Source: Spirochaetaceae bacterium (GTDB taxonomy: Bacteria > Spirochaetota > Spirochaetia > B11-G9). From it: 8,700 bases of DNA. Below are positions 1-6,903 of this stretch, in pieces. Every line of letters starts with the position of its first letter. Position 1 is the first letter of the stretch. The position numbers and the translations under genes were made by a program. The stretch is from the NCBI GenBank assembly GCA_030600745.1, contig JAUVLL010000120.1, positions 1 through 8,700 on the forward strand, in the 5' to 3' direction. Below the pieces are notes generated by a model that had not been told where the DNA came from, did not search any database, and saw only the letters and a program-made list of their open reading frames with translations.

Positions 1-966
1 GATAAAAATTCCCAAAGGAAATAAAGATCCGCAAAAGAGCATTTTTTTATGATTTTTTCTGAATATCCCCGGATTGGTGGAGGATTCTGACATCAATATG
101 GTTTTACTCAAATCTATTCTGTCCAGATGTCTGGTATTCCAGTACTGAGGGTCAACAACAACTGTAAAATCCGGAATATAACCTCTTTCTATAAGAACTG
201 CTGCTGAGGTATCGACGGCTACTATTATAAATCGTTTTTGAAGTTCTTCCATAAGGGGTAATACATTATCCAAAGAAGGTCCTGCAGCCAGGAGTAATAC
301 CGGGAAATTACCAAAAATACCTGTTAAATTACCAACATCATTTGCCAATGGCAGTTCATTCAGGTTGTTAATAAGATTTCTAACCCATAGTTTGCCGAAT
401 TTTTTTAGTGTAGCTGTATTAACCTCTTTCCTTGAAACAAAATGGTGAACTATCTTATCAATTTTTTTGTAGTATTCATAATCAAGTTCATATAATGCCC
501 TATTCTTAATTAACTCTATATTACCCTTTGGCAGACCCGGCAGCAGCATTCGGATAGAGTCACTTTTATTGGCAACTAAAAGACTTACTGAAGGAGAAGT
601 AAAAATATTACTCAGGTTTCTGGATTCCAAAGATTTAAGGAACCTTTCTGCAGAGGGTTCTACTATTACAACAGGAATTCCCGGCTTTAGTTTCAGAACT
701 GCCTCAATATAATATCCAAGTCCAAAACCTTCAATTATACAGGCAGCACTTTTTGCTGAAATCGCTGATAATACAAGTTTTTCAGCCTCTTTTACCGGTT
801 CATGATTAGAGTGGATAAATTTTTTGCCTGTTACGGCAGTAGGCAGTCCCGATCTGCTATTAGAGATAATCATATCCGTTGATTTGTTATATTTATCCAG
901 AATATCCTTTTTGAAAGCAGGATATTGTGAACACAGGGTATTAATATTCTTCTGGTAAAAACTCAC
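1..966 (-). CDS. Maf/DUF115 (MptE-like) motility-accessory / glycosyltransferase family protein, partial (3' end off the left edge)
   Basis: The minus-strand frame is open from a GTG at 964-966 to position 1, giving 322 residues with no stop, so the C-terminus lies outside the window. Residues 80-85 (GFGLGY) and the following VVIVEPS stretch match the N-terminal Maf domain. The DUF115 core follows: AAGPSLDNV with G229-P230-S231-L232, then VAVDT with D252, then PDFTVVVDPQ with P265-D266 and D272-P273. This series of GPSL, AVDT, PDF and VDP is the family's nucleotide-sugar/pyrophosphate-binding signature. By family knowledge, Maf proteins transfer nonulosonic acids to flagellins, and relatives are pterin pyrophosphokinases; the exact substrate here cannot be read. 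The GTG is preferred because GGAG (972-975) sits 5 nt upstream and its GTGA overlaps the TGA of the upstream ftsI-like gene, so translational coupling is likely. Family identity is fairly sure, function less so. Confidence 0.82.
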   Translation of the reverse strand, partial: MSFYQKNINTLCSQYPAFKKDILDKYNKSTDMIISNSRSGLPTAVTGKKFIHSNHEPVKEAEKLVLSAISAKSAACIIEGFGLGYYIEAVLKLKPGIPVVIVEPSAERFLKSLESRNLSNIFTSPSVSLLVANKSDSIRMLLPGLPKGNIELIKNRALYELDYEYYKKIDKIVHHFVSRKEVNTATLKKFGKLWVRNLINNLNELPLANDVGNLTGIFGNFPVLLLAAGPSLDNVLPLMEELQKRFIIVAVDTSAAVLIERGYIPDFTVVVDPQYWNTRHLDRIDLSKTILMSESSTNPGIFRKNHKKMLFCGSLFPLGIFI

Positions 967-2828
967 TCCAACTCCAGGTGAATAGACATGCCTTTGACAA
1001 TTTGTGTTCCGGGCTCAGGATTCTGATTAACAACCCACCCCTCACCATCAATTGTAACAGATATTTCAGGAAGTGCTATCAAAGGAAGAATTTCTCTTTT
1101 TGATAAACCTGTCAAATCAGGGAGATATTCCCCGGGTTCAAGTTTCTTGGATTCAGATAATCTGATAATACCAGAGTGATTAATGACAGTATCAGATTCC
1201 ATTTTAATATCAAGGTATCTGACGAGTTCTTCTGTAAGTTCTTTAATAATTGGAGTTACAATACGACCACCGTAGAATTCATCACCCTTTGGAGTATCAA
1301 CAACAATATATATAATAACTTCCGGATCATCTGTTGGAAAAATTGCAAGTGTAGAAGCAACAAAAAAACTGGTCGAGTACTTTCCAGTGTTCGGATCAAT
1401 TTTCTGTGCAGCTCCTGTTTTTGCTGATATTCGCAGCCCCTCAATTGCAGTTCTTCTGGCAGTTCCTCCGGATTCTGTAGCGGTTTCCATCATAAGAAGC
1501 ATAGCTTTGGCAATTTCAGGTTTTATTACGTGTCTGACTGGTTCCCTCATGAAATTTTTTATAAGCTTTCCTTCGGGGGAAACTATTTTATCTATAATAT
1601 GGGGTTGCAAAAGAGTTCCCTGATTTGTAAGAATTGTAGCTGCTGTGATCATCTGTACAGCGGATACTGATATTTCCTGTCCTATAGCTATAGTTGGTTT
1701 TGATCTCCCTGACCAGTCTTCAGGTTTTTTAAGGATACCGACAGTTTCACCAGTAAATGCAAGGCCTGTACGGCTGTTGAATCCAAAAGAATTCAATTTA
1801 TTGTAGAAGTCTTTCTTCGAAACAGTATCTGACGCGTAGGCAGCCCCTGAATTGCATGAATATTTAATTATATCCTGAACACTTACATCACCGTGAACCC
1901 CCAGACAGTTTATTTTAACTGTCTCATCGTTAGGAAACTGGTGTTCATAAAATCCATCACAATAAAAGTGGCTGTTAGGCGAAATTCCGCCTATTTCCAT
2001 CTCTGCTCCGAGACTGAATATTTTGAATACAGAACCAGGTTCATATGCATAAGTAACTGGTAAATTGTTTTTTTCCCTGGAACTTGCTAATCCAAACGTA
2101 TTTGGATCATAGTCCGGCATTGAAACCCAACTTAGGAAATCACCATTTTTAGCATCCATTACCAGGATCATCACAGAATCAGCATCATATTCATTATAGG
2201 CTTTTTTTGCCAGTTTTCTGGAAAAATACTGAATATTAAGGTCTATAGTCAGAAATATCTGATTACCATAAATTATTTCATCATCTGAATCAGGTTTTGG
2301 AGAAAGAATATCATTGTAAGTAAGCTCTATTCCATCAAGTCCTGTATTATCTATACCTGTAAAACCAGTAAGATGGGATGTTAAATTCTGTTCAGGATAA
2401 TTCCTTCCATATTCAGGTTCCAAAGAGATACCTGAAATAACACTTTCATTAATAAGATTTCTAATACGGGTACTTTCTGTAGGGGAGATTTTCCGTTTTA
2501 TATAGATAAAACCACTGTTGTTCTCAAATTTTTCCAGAAGAAGATCTGAATTCATGTTCAGAGCCTCTGCAATGATTCTTGATGCCTTTTCCTTTTCTGT
2601 TACATTCGGCATCCATGCAGTAACAGAATCCATTTGGGTTTGAATAGCAAGTATTCGTCCATTACGATCAAGAATAGGACCTCTTTCTATTATTTGAGCA
2701 GGTCCTGTTACCCTGAAATTCGGAGTGGGCGAGATAAGCATAATATCCACATATTTCCAAATTATTAAAAGAACAAAAATAGAAGTAAGAATAGAAAATA
2801 TTGCAAAACGGTTTATCCTGGCAGGCAT
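963..2828 (-). CDS. ftsI: Peptidoglycan D,D-transpeptidase FtsI/PBP2x-like, class B PBP with C-terminal PASTA domain
   Basis: This is a class B penicillin-binding protein that cross-links septal peptidoglycan in the periplasm. Counting from the longest start (TTG at 2873, 636 residues), it has a short basic tail, one membrane segment at about 22-45, the pedestal motif RGPILDRNG at 64-72, and a transpeptidase domain carrying the catalytic SVFK (S281-K284), SCN (S339-N341) and KTG (K485-G487). A PASTA repeat occupies about 583-636. All catalytic motifs are present, so it should be active. I chose ATG 2828 (621 aa, MPARINRF...) because GAGG (2835-2838) is spaced 6 nt from it and it leaves a typical short cytoplasmic tail. 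The in-frame TTG at 2873 also has a perfect AAGGAG (2880-2885) 6 nt upstream and would add a His-rich 15-residue extension, so the start is not settled. The stop overlaps the start of the Maf-like gene. PBP2 of the elongasome is less likely, given the PASTA tail. Confidence 0.93.
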   Translation of the reverse strand: MPARINRFAIFSILTSIFVLLIIWKYVDIMLISPTPNFRVTGPAQIIERGPILDRNGRILAIQTQMDSVTAWMPNVTEKEKASRIIAEALNMNSDLLLEKFENNSGFIYIKRKISPTESTRIRNLINESVISGISLEPEYGRNYPEQNLTSHLTGFTGIDNTGLDGIELTYNDILSPKPDSDDEIIYGNQIFLTIDLNIQYFSRKLAKKAYNEYDADSVMILVMDAKNGDFLSWVSMPDYDPNTFGLASSREKNNLPVTYAYEPGSVFKIFSLGAEMEIGGISPNSHFYCDGFYEHQFPNDETVKINCLGVHGDVSVQDIIKYSCNSGAAYASDTVSKKDFYNKLNSFGFNSRTGLAFTGETVGILKKPEDWSGRSKPTIAIGQEISVSAVQMITAATILTNQGTLLQPHIIDKIVSPEGKLIKNFMREPVRHVIKPEIAKAMLLMMETATESGGTARRTAIEGLRISAKTGAAQKIDPNTGKYSTSFFVASTLAIFPTDDPEVIIYIVVDTPKGDEFYGGRIVTPIIKELTEELVRYLDIKMESDTVINHSGIIRLSESKKLEPGEYLPDLTGLSKREILPLIALPEISVTIDGEGWVVNQNPEPGTQIVKGMSIHLELE

Positions 2829-2890
2829 CAGTATCCTCTGATGCTTTTTGTGGTGAAAATGATGACACCGCAAAAAGCTCTCCTTAAGTT

Positions 2891-2909
2891 TTTATAGTTC
2901 ATTTATAGT
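2891..2909. repeat. Direct repeat TTTATAGT x2, 11-bp period, between divergent ftsI and M23 genes
   Basis: TTTATAGT occurs at 2891-2898 and again at 2902-2909, so the copies lie one helical turn apart on the same face of DNA. The second copy overlaps the candidate minus-strand -10 box. This spacing suits a regulator binding as a direct dimer, or it may simply be two alternative -10 boxes in AT-rich sequence. The repeat is seen directly; an operator role is inference. Confidence 0.35.
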
Positions 2910-2933
2910 AATATGATGGTTAATAATTGTCGA
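2905..2933 (-). promoter_or_regulatory. Candidate sigma70-type promoter for ftsI and the Maf-like gene
   Basis: Read on the minus strand, TCGACA (2928-2933, 5 of 6 to the -35 consensus) is followed after exactly 17 bases by TACTAT (2905-2910, 4 of 6 to the -10 consensus). Transcription would start near 2898, leaving a short leader that contains the AAGGAG ahead of TTG 2873. The assignment rests on pattern matching only, and in AT-rich DNA chance matches are common. Confidence 0.4.
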
Positions 2934-2948
2934 TATACAGAGTACATT

Positions 2949-4010
2949 ATGATAAACTTAAACACAAGACAGCAAATTAGTACTCGAAGAAGCGTAAAGG
3001 GCAAACAATTTAATGATCTTTATAGAAAAACTGTTAAATTCTATAAAGTGATGGATCCTGGAGGGAAACTTATGTTTTTTTCCATGATCATATTAATGCT
3101 GGGAGCAGTTCTGTTTTCTTTAACAGAATATCTGAATAAACAGGTTTTACGCGATAAATCATTTCCTCTCCCTGGAGATAGTCTTGTAATAGATAGTTCC
3201 TTGCTGGAGTATGCATCTTCCGAATTTACAGGTATGGGATCCGGTAACCCGTACATTCAGGAAAGTTCAATAATATCTACTGTAAAATCATTCGATTATC
3301 AGATTAAAGAGGGTGACACCCTTTCGGGGATATCAAAACAATATAAAATTGATGTCGGTACACTAATCAGTTATAACAATATACAGAATGTAAGGCGTAT
3401 ATGGGTTGGTGCCAATTTAAAAATTCCGGATATTGATGGAATGCCCTATATTGTAAGAAATGGAGACTCTTTGGAATCTATTGCTGAAAAACATGAAATT
3501 CCACTAAACAATATTCTGGATGCGAATAATCTGGATTCGGAAATAATATCTGTCGGAGATCAGCTGTTTATTCCCGGTGCGAAGATAAGCGAATATGATT
3601 ATAAAAAAGCAACCGGAACCCTTTTTCTCTATCCCGCTGTCGGCAGGCTTTCATCACCCTATGGCTACAGGTCTGATCCGTTTACTGGTGTTCGCAGAAT
3701 GCATTATGGCATAGATATTGCCAATCGCAATGGGACTAGTGTTAAATCAACTATGGCTGGAACTGTTGTAGTTATTGGTAATCAACCTTTGGGCTATGGT
3801 AATTACGTTGTTATCAGGCACGACCGGGGATTTCAGTCTCTCTATGGGCATCTTAGTGCAATATTGGTTAGAAAGGGGCAGAGAGTCAGTCAGGGACAAA
3901 AGATAGGGAAAATGGGTAGTACTGGTCGAAGTACCGGAACGCATCTTCACTTCTCTCTCTATAAGAATAATGCACCTGTTAACCCTCTGAATGGATATCT
4001 TTACAGATAG
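2949..4010 (+). CDS. Membrane-anchored LysM-LysM-M23 peptidoglycan endopeptidase
   Basis: This protein probably cuts peptidoglycan cross-links in the periplasm while anchored in the inner membrane. Counting from ATG 2949 (353 aa), a basic N-terminus is followed by a membrane helix at about 41-60, two LysM glycan-binding repeats at about 116-160 (YQIKEGDTLSGIS...) and 166-209 (YIVRNGDSLESIA...), and an M23 (LytM) domain at about 228-347. Zinc ligands H252 and D256 (HYGID) and H334 (HLH) are present, with catalytic H301 (YGH) and H332. The full set implies a true enzyme rather than a degenerate EnvC/NlpD-type activator. ATG 2949 has a weak AGAG at 2939-2942, 6 nt upstream. An earlier ATG at 2913 would add 12 residues but has no Shine-Dalgarno, so I prefer 2949. 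It is divergent from ftsI and convergent with secA. Roles in cell separation or growth are inferred. Confidence 0.9.
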   Translation: MINLNTRQQISTRRSVKGKQFNDLYRKTVKFYKVMDPGGKLMFFSMIILMLGAVLFSLTEYLNKQVLRDKSFPLPGDSLVIDSSLLEYASSEFTGMGSGNPYIQESSIISTVKSFDYQIKEGDTLSGISKQYKIDVGTLISYNNIQNVRRIWVGANLKIPDIDGMPYIVRNGDSLESIAEKHEIPLNNILDANNLDSEIISVGDQLFIPGAKISEYDYKKATGTLFLYPAVGRLSSPYGYRSDPFTGVRRMHYGIDIANRNGTSVKSTMAGTVVVIGNQPLGYGNYVVIRHDRGFQSLYGHLSAILVRKGQRVSQGQKIGKMGSTGRSTGTHLHFSLYKNNAPVNPLNGYLYR

Positions 4011-4028
4011 GCTTCTTCTCTCCTATCT
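4005..4028. other. Small hairpin spanning both convergent stop codons (M23 gene / secA)
   Basis: AGATAGG (4005-4011) and CCTATCT (4022-4028) form a perfect 7-bp stem with a 10-nt pyrimidine-rich loop. The stem contains the TAG of the M23 gene (4008-4010) and the reverse-strand TAG of secA (4023-4025). There is no T-run directly after it on either strand, so it is not a classical intrinsic terminator. Two facing TAG codons contribute part of the symmetry automatically. Confidence 0.3.
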
Positions 4029-6743
4029 CCCATGACAATGTTTGTATTTTTTTCCGCTTCCGCAGGGACATGGATCGTTTCTTCCTACTTTTGGAGTTGT
4101 TCTTCTTACCTGGGCATTTTCCGGTGTGGATGCAGAATTCCTGTTGGAATTCTGACTGCTTGTAAACTGATTTATATCACTGTGGCTTTCAGTAGCACCC
4201 TGGCTTTTTCTTGTCCTGTATCTCTCTGCCGGTGCTTCGGAAATATGAACCTTGGTAACCATCCTGGCAATATTGGTTTTTATTTCATACAGAAGTTTAT
4301 CAAAAATATCGAAACCTTCAAGTTTATACTCCAAAAGGGGATTTTTCTGGGCATAAGTCCTTAAATATACTGCTTCTCTTAGTTCTTCCAGAGATTCAAG
4401 ATGGTCCTGCCATCTGTTATCAATATTTCTTAAATATTGATATTTAATGAATTCATTAAACTGTTTTTGACCAACTCTCTGGATTTTTCCTTCCAGCTCA
4501 CTTTCCAGGGTTTCTGTTATTCGGTTAGCTAACTTTTCTTCACCAAGTTGCCCAAGTTCATCTTTAGTAAATTCTTCGGAGTAGAGAAATGCATCTCTAA
4601 GATCTGAATTCAGTGCAGCAGTATTTATAGTTGAATAATCTTTACTGGCAAAATAGGGAGACACGATATCTTCAACCAGCTCTTTATTTGTATTTATTAT
4701 TCTCTGGAACAGTTCCTTGTCATTAAGAATATCATTTCGCTGATTGTATATATATGTTCGCTGTTCGTTAAGGACATCATCATATTCCAGGAGATGTTTT
4801 CGTATTTCATAGTTCCTCTCTTCAACCCTGTTCTGAGCTCTCTCAATTGCTTTATTAATCAGTGAGTGATGGAGTGGTTCTCCTGTATTCATCCCTGCTC
4901 TGGACATTAGGGATCTTAGACTGTCCCGGGCGAACAGCCGCATAAGCTCATCATCAAGGGAGAGAAAAAAACGTGAAGTACCGGGATCTCCCTGTCTTCC
5001 CGAACGTCCTCTAAGCTGATTATCTATACGTCTGGACTCATGTCTTTCAGTTCCAAGAATGTAGAGACCTCCAAGGATTTTAATCTCTTCATAGTCTTTT
5101 TTCCAGTTTTCATACTCAATTTTATATGCTGCTTTAAACTCTTCATCGGTTGATTTTGTGCCGCATCTTTTCCTTGCTCTAAAATCGGGGTTTCCTCCCA
5201 GCTTAATATCTGTTCCACGACCTGCCATATTTGTAGCTATGGTAATAGAACGTTTTGCACCTGCTTCTGCAATTATATGAGCCTCTCTTTCATGGTTTTT
5301 TGCATTAAGAACTTCATGCTTAATACCTCTATTAGAGAGTAACCTGGAAATATGTTCTGATTTTTCGATAGAGACTGTTCCAACCAGAACAGGCTGTCCC
5401 CGATTATACTGCGCTTCTATTTCATCGCAAATTGCAGTGTATTTAAACTCTTCTGTAAGGTAGATAACATCATTTTTATCAATTCTGGCTAAAGGACGGT
5501 TAGTAGGTATAACAACTACATCAAGATTATATATTTTAGCGAATTCCCTGGCCTCTGTATCAGCTGTTCCTGTCATACCGGAGATCTTTGTGTACATACG
5601 GAAAAAATTCTGGAAGGTAATAGTAGCCAGTGTTCTGTTTCTTTTGGCAATTTTTATTCCCTCTTTTGCTTCAATTGCCTGATGAAGACCCTCGGAATAT
5701 CTTCTCCCATGAAGGACTCTTCCTGTAAACTCATCTACAATTTCAACAATACCATTCTGAACAACATAATCAACATCAATATGAAAGAGATGGTGTGCCT
5801 TCATTGCCTGGGTAAAGTAATGAACAAATTCAAAATTCTCATCTTTATACAGGGATTCTGCAATTACACCTGCCTGAATAAGTACTTCTTCGATCCTGTT
5901 CATCCCCTTTTCAGTAAAGGTAACTTTTTTAGATTTTTCATCTATTTGAAAATCACCATCACTAATTTCGGGATAGTCTCCTGTTTCAGAATCTCTGGTG
6001 CACTCTTTCAGTTTAGAGACAAGTCTGTTTACATCGGAAAATTTTCTTGTGTTATCTTCTGCCTGGCCTGAAATAATCAGAGGAGTTCGTGCTTCATCGA
6101 TGAGTATTGAATCAATTTCGTCAATAATACAGAAGTTATGATTTTTTTGAACCCTTCCCTCATCAGACCAACGCATATTTTCTCTTAAATAATCAAATCC
6201 AAACTCATTATTGGTACCATAGGTTATATTGCAATCATATGCTTTTTTTCTGGACTCATTATCCATGTTGGATAAGATAGTTCCTACTGTAACTCCAAGA
6301 AGGGTAAATACAGGTCTCATCCACTCTGCATCCCTTTCTGCAAGATAGTCATTAACTGTTACTACATGAACCCCCAGACCTGATAAAGAATTGAGATATG
6401 CTGCAGGCACACTTGAAAGGGTTTTCCCTTCACCTGTCTTCATCTCCATTATTCTTCCCTCATGAAGAGAAATACCTCCCATAAGCTGTACATCGTAGTG
6501 ACGTTCACCAAGAGTTTTTCTTGATGCCTCCCTTACAAGTGCAAATGCTTCCGGCAGGATTTCATCCAGACTTTCACCGTCAATGTGCCGTTTTTTAAGT
6601 ATTTCTGTCTGTTTGGGGAAATCATCCATAGAAAGCCCTAAAGCCCAGGGTTCCAGCTCATTAATTTTATGTACAAGTGGAAGTAGTTCTTTTAAATCTT
6701 TTTCGTGTTTAGATCCGAAAATTGCGTTTATTAGTCCCGGCAT
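4023..6743 (-). CDS. secA: Protein translocase ATPase subunit SecA
   Basis: SecA is the cytoplasmic motor that drives unfolded preproteins through SecYEG using ATP. The 906 residues are a normal length. NBD1 holds the Walker A MKTGEGKT (101-108) and Walker B DEID (208-211). The preprotein cross-linking domain follows at about 225-370, then MTGTAD near 390 and NBD2 motif VI-type sequences TIATNMAGRGTD (501-512) and QLRGRSGRQGDPG (576-588). Helical scaffold and wing regions continue to about 835. A Ser/Asn/Thr-rich linker (about 846-880) leads to the zinc-binding tail with C892, C894, C903 and H904 (CxCx8CH), the SecB/phospholipid-contacting element. ATG 6741-6743 is preceded by GAGGGTG about 7 nt upstream. 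It is likely a monocistronic gene: the neighbour upstream is divergent and the one downstream is convergent, 12 bases away. Nothing is missing or frameshifted. Confidence 0.98.
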   Translation of the reverse strand: MPGLINAIFGSKHEKDLKELLPLVHKINELEPWALGLSMDDFPKQTEILKKRHIDGESLDEILPEAFALVREASRKTLGERHYDVQLMGGISLHEGRIMEMKTGEGKTLSSVPAAYLNSLSGLGVHVVTVNDYLAERDAEWMRPVFTLLGVTVGTILSNMDNESRKKAYDCNITYGTNNEFGFDYLRENMRWSDEGRVQKNHNFCIIDEIDSILIDEARTPLIISGQAEDNTRKFSDVNRLVSKLKECTRDSETGDYPEISDGDFQIDEKSKKVTFTEKGMNRIEEVLIQAGVIAESLYKDENFEFVHYFTQAMKAHHLFHIDVDYVVQNGIVEIVDEFTGRVLHGRRYSEGLHQAIEAKEGIKIAKRNRTLATITFQNFFRMYTKISGMTGTADTEAREFAKIYNLDVVVIPTNRPLARIDKNDVIYLTEEFKYTAICDEIEAQYNRGQPVLVGTVSIEKSEHISRLLSNRGIKHEVLNAKNHEREAHIIAEAGAKRSITIATNMAGRGTDIKLGGNPDFRARKRCGTKSTDEEFKAAYKIEYENWKKDYEEIKILGGLYILGTERHESRRIDNQLRGRSGRQGDPGTSRFFLSLDDELMRLFARDSLRSLMSRAGMNTGEPLHHSLINKAIERAQNRVEERNYEIRKHLLEYDDVLNEQRTYIYNQRNDILNDKELFQRIINTNKELVEDIVSPYFASKDYSTINTAALNSDLRDAFLYSEEFTKDELGQLGEEKLANRITETLESELEGKIQRVGQKQFNEFIKYQYLRNIDNRWQDHLESLEELREAVYLRTYAQKNPLLEYKLEGFDIFDKLLYEIKTNIARMVTKVHISEAPAERYRTRKSQGATESHSDINQFTSSQNSNRNSASTPENAQVRRTTPKVGRNDPCPCGSGKKYKHCHGR

Positions 6744-6780
6744 TGATTTTCACCCTCTTACTATATAAAAATATCAACAT

Positions 6781-6810
6781 AATATACTGCTGATTTATGG
6801 TGAAATTCAA
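6781..6810 (-). promoter_or_regulatory. Candidate secA promoter
   Basis: On the minus strand TTGAAT (6805-6810) is followed after 18 bases by TATATT (6781-6786, 5 of 6 to the -10 consensus). The predicted start near 6774 gives a leader of about 30 nt that contains the secA Shine-Dalgarno. Such a short leader leaves no room for a SecM-type arrest peptide. The boxes are plausible but unproven. Confidence 0.4.
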
Positions 6811-6812
6811 TA

Positions 6813-6862
6813 GTAGGGACAGCCACTAAGGACGATTTATCGACCCTGGTGGCTGTCCTTAC
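6813..6862. repeat. 50-nt near-perfect hairpin with 5' GTAG, REP-like element candidate
   Basis: Positions 6813-6828 pair with 6847-6862 in a 16-bp stem with two G-T wobbles, centred on GGACAGCCAC (6817-6826) and GTGGCTGTCC (6849-6858). The stem continues inward past an A/C mismatch with GG/CC, then an A/A mismatch, then CGA/TCG closing a TTTA loop. In all there are 21 pairs in 50 nt with two single mismatches. It starts with GTAG, the tetranucleotide found at the foot of REP hairpins mobilised by RAYT (IS200-like Y1) transposases. It lies between two divergent genes and lacks T-runs on both sides, so it is not a terminator. It is noticeably more GC-rich than its flanks. Alternatives are an operator or a small structured RNA. 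Only one copy lies in this window. Confidence 0.6.
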
Positions 6863-6868
6863 ATAAGA

Positions 6869-6898
6869 TTGACATTATTAATACATAGTGCTTACTAT
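6869..6898 (+). promoter_or_regulatory. Candidate promoter for the propeller lipoprotein gene
   Basis: A perfect TTGACA (6869-6874) is followed after 18 bases by TACTAT (6893-6898), the same -10 hexamer as proposed upstream of ftsI. The predicted transcription start falls on or within a base or two of the ATG at 6904, so the mRNA would have essentially no leader. An alternative -10, TATAAG at 6896-6901, has a poor 21-base spacer. Confidence 0.45.
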
Positions 6899-6903
6899 AA
6901 GTT

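Noticed and set aside
41..60. T-rich run near the left edge as a terminator
   Set aside because: It is coding sequence for the Lys/Asn-rich stretch of the Maf-like protein and has no stem.
1176..1623. Plus-strand ORFs of 83 and 78 codons within the ftsI region
   Set aside because: They are opposite-strand shadows of the ftsI transpeptidase domain, with no Shine-Dalgarno site and cysteine/isoleucine-rich translations unlike real proteins.
2668..2868. 66-codon minus-strand ORF overlapping the start of ftsI
   Set aside because: It lies wholly inside the ftsI coding sequence in another frame, and its translation is low-complexity Phe/Tyr/Cys-rich.
5682..6071. 129-codon plus-strand ORF inside secA
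   Set aside because: It is antisense to the highly conserved secA preprotein cross-linking region, with no ribosome site and no recognisable protein.
6813..6862. Reading the long hairpin as a bidirectional terminator
   Set aside because: It lies between divergent gene starts, where no transcript ends, and neither side has a T-run.
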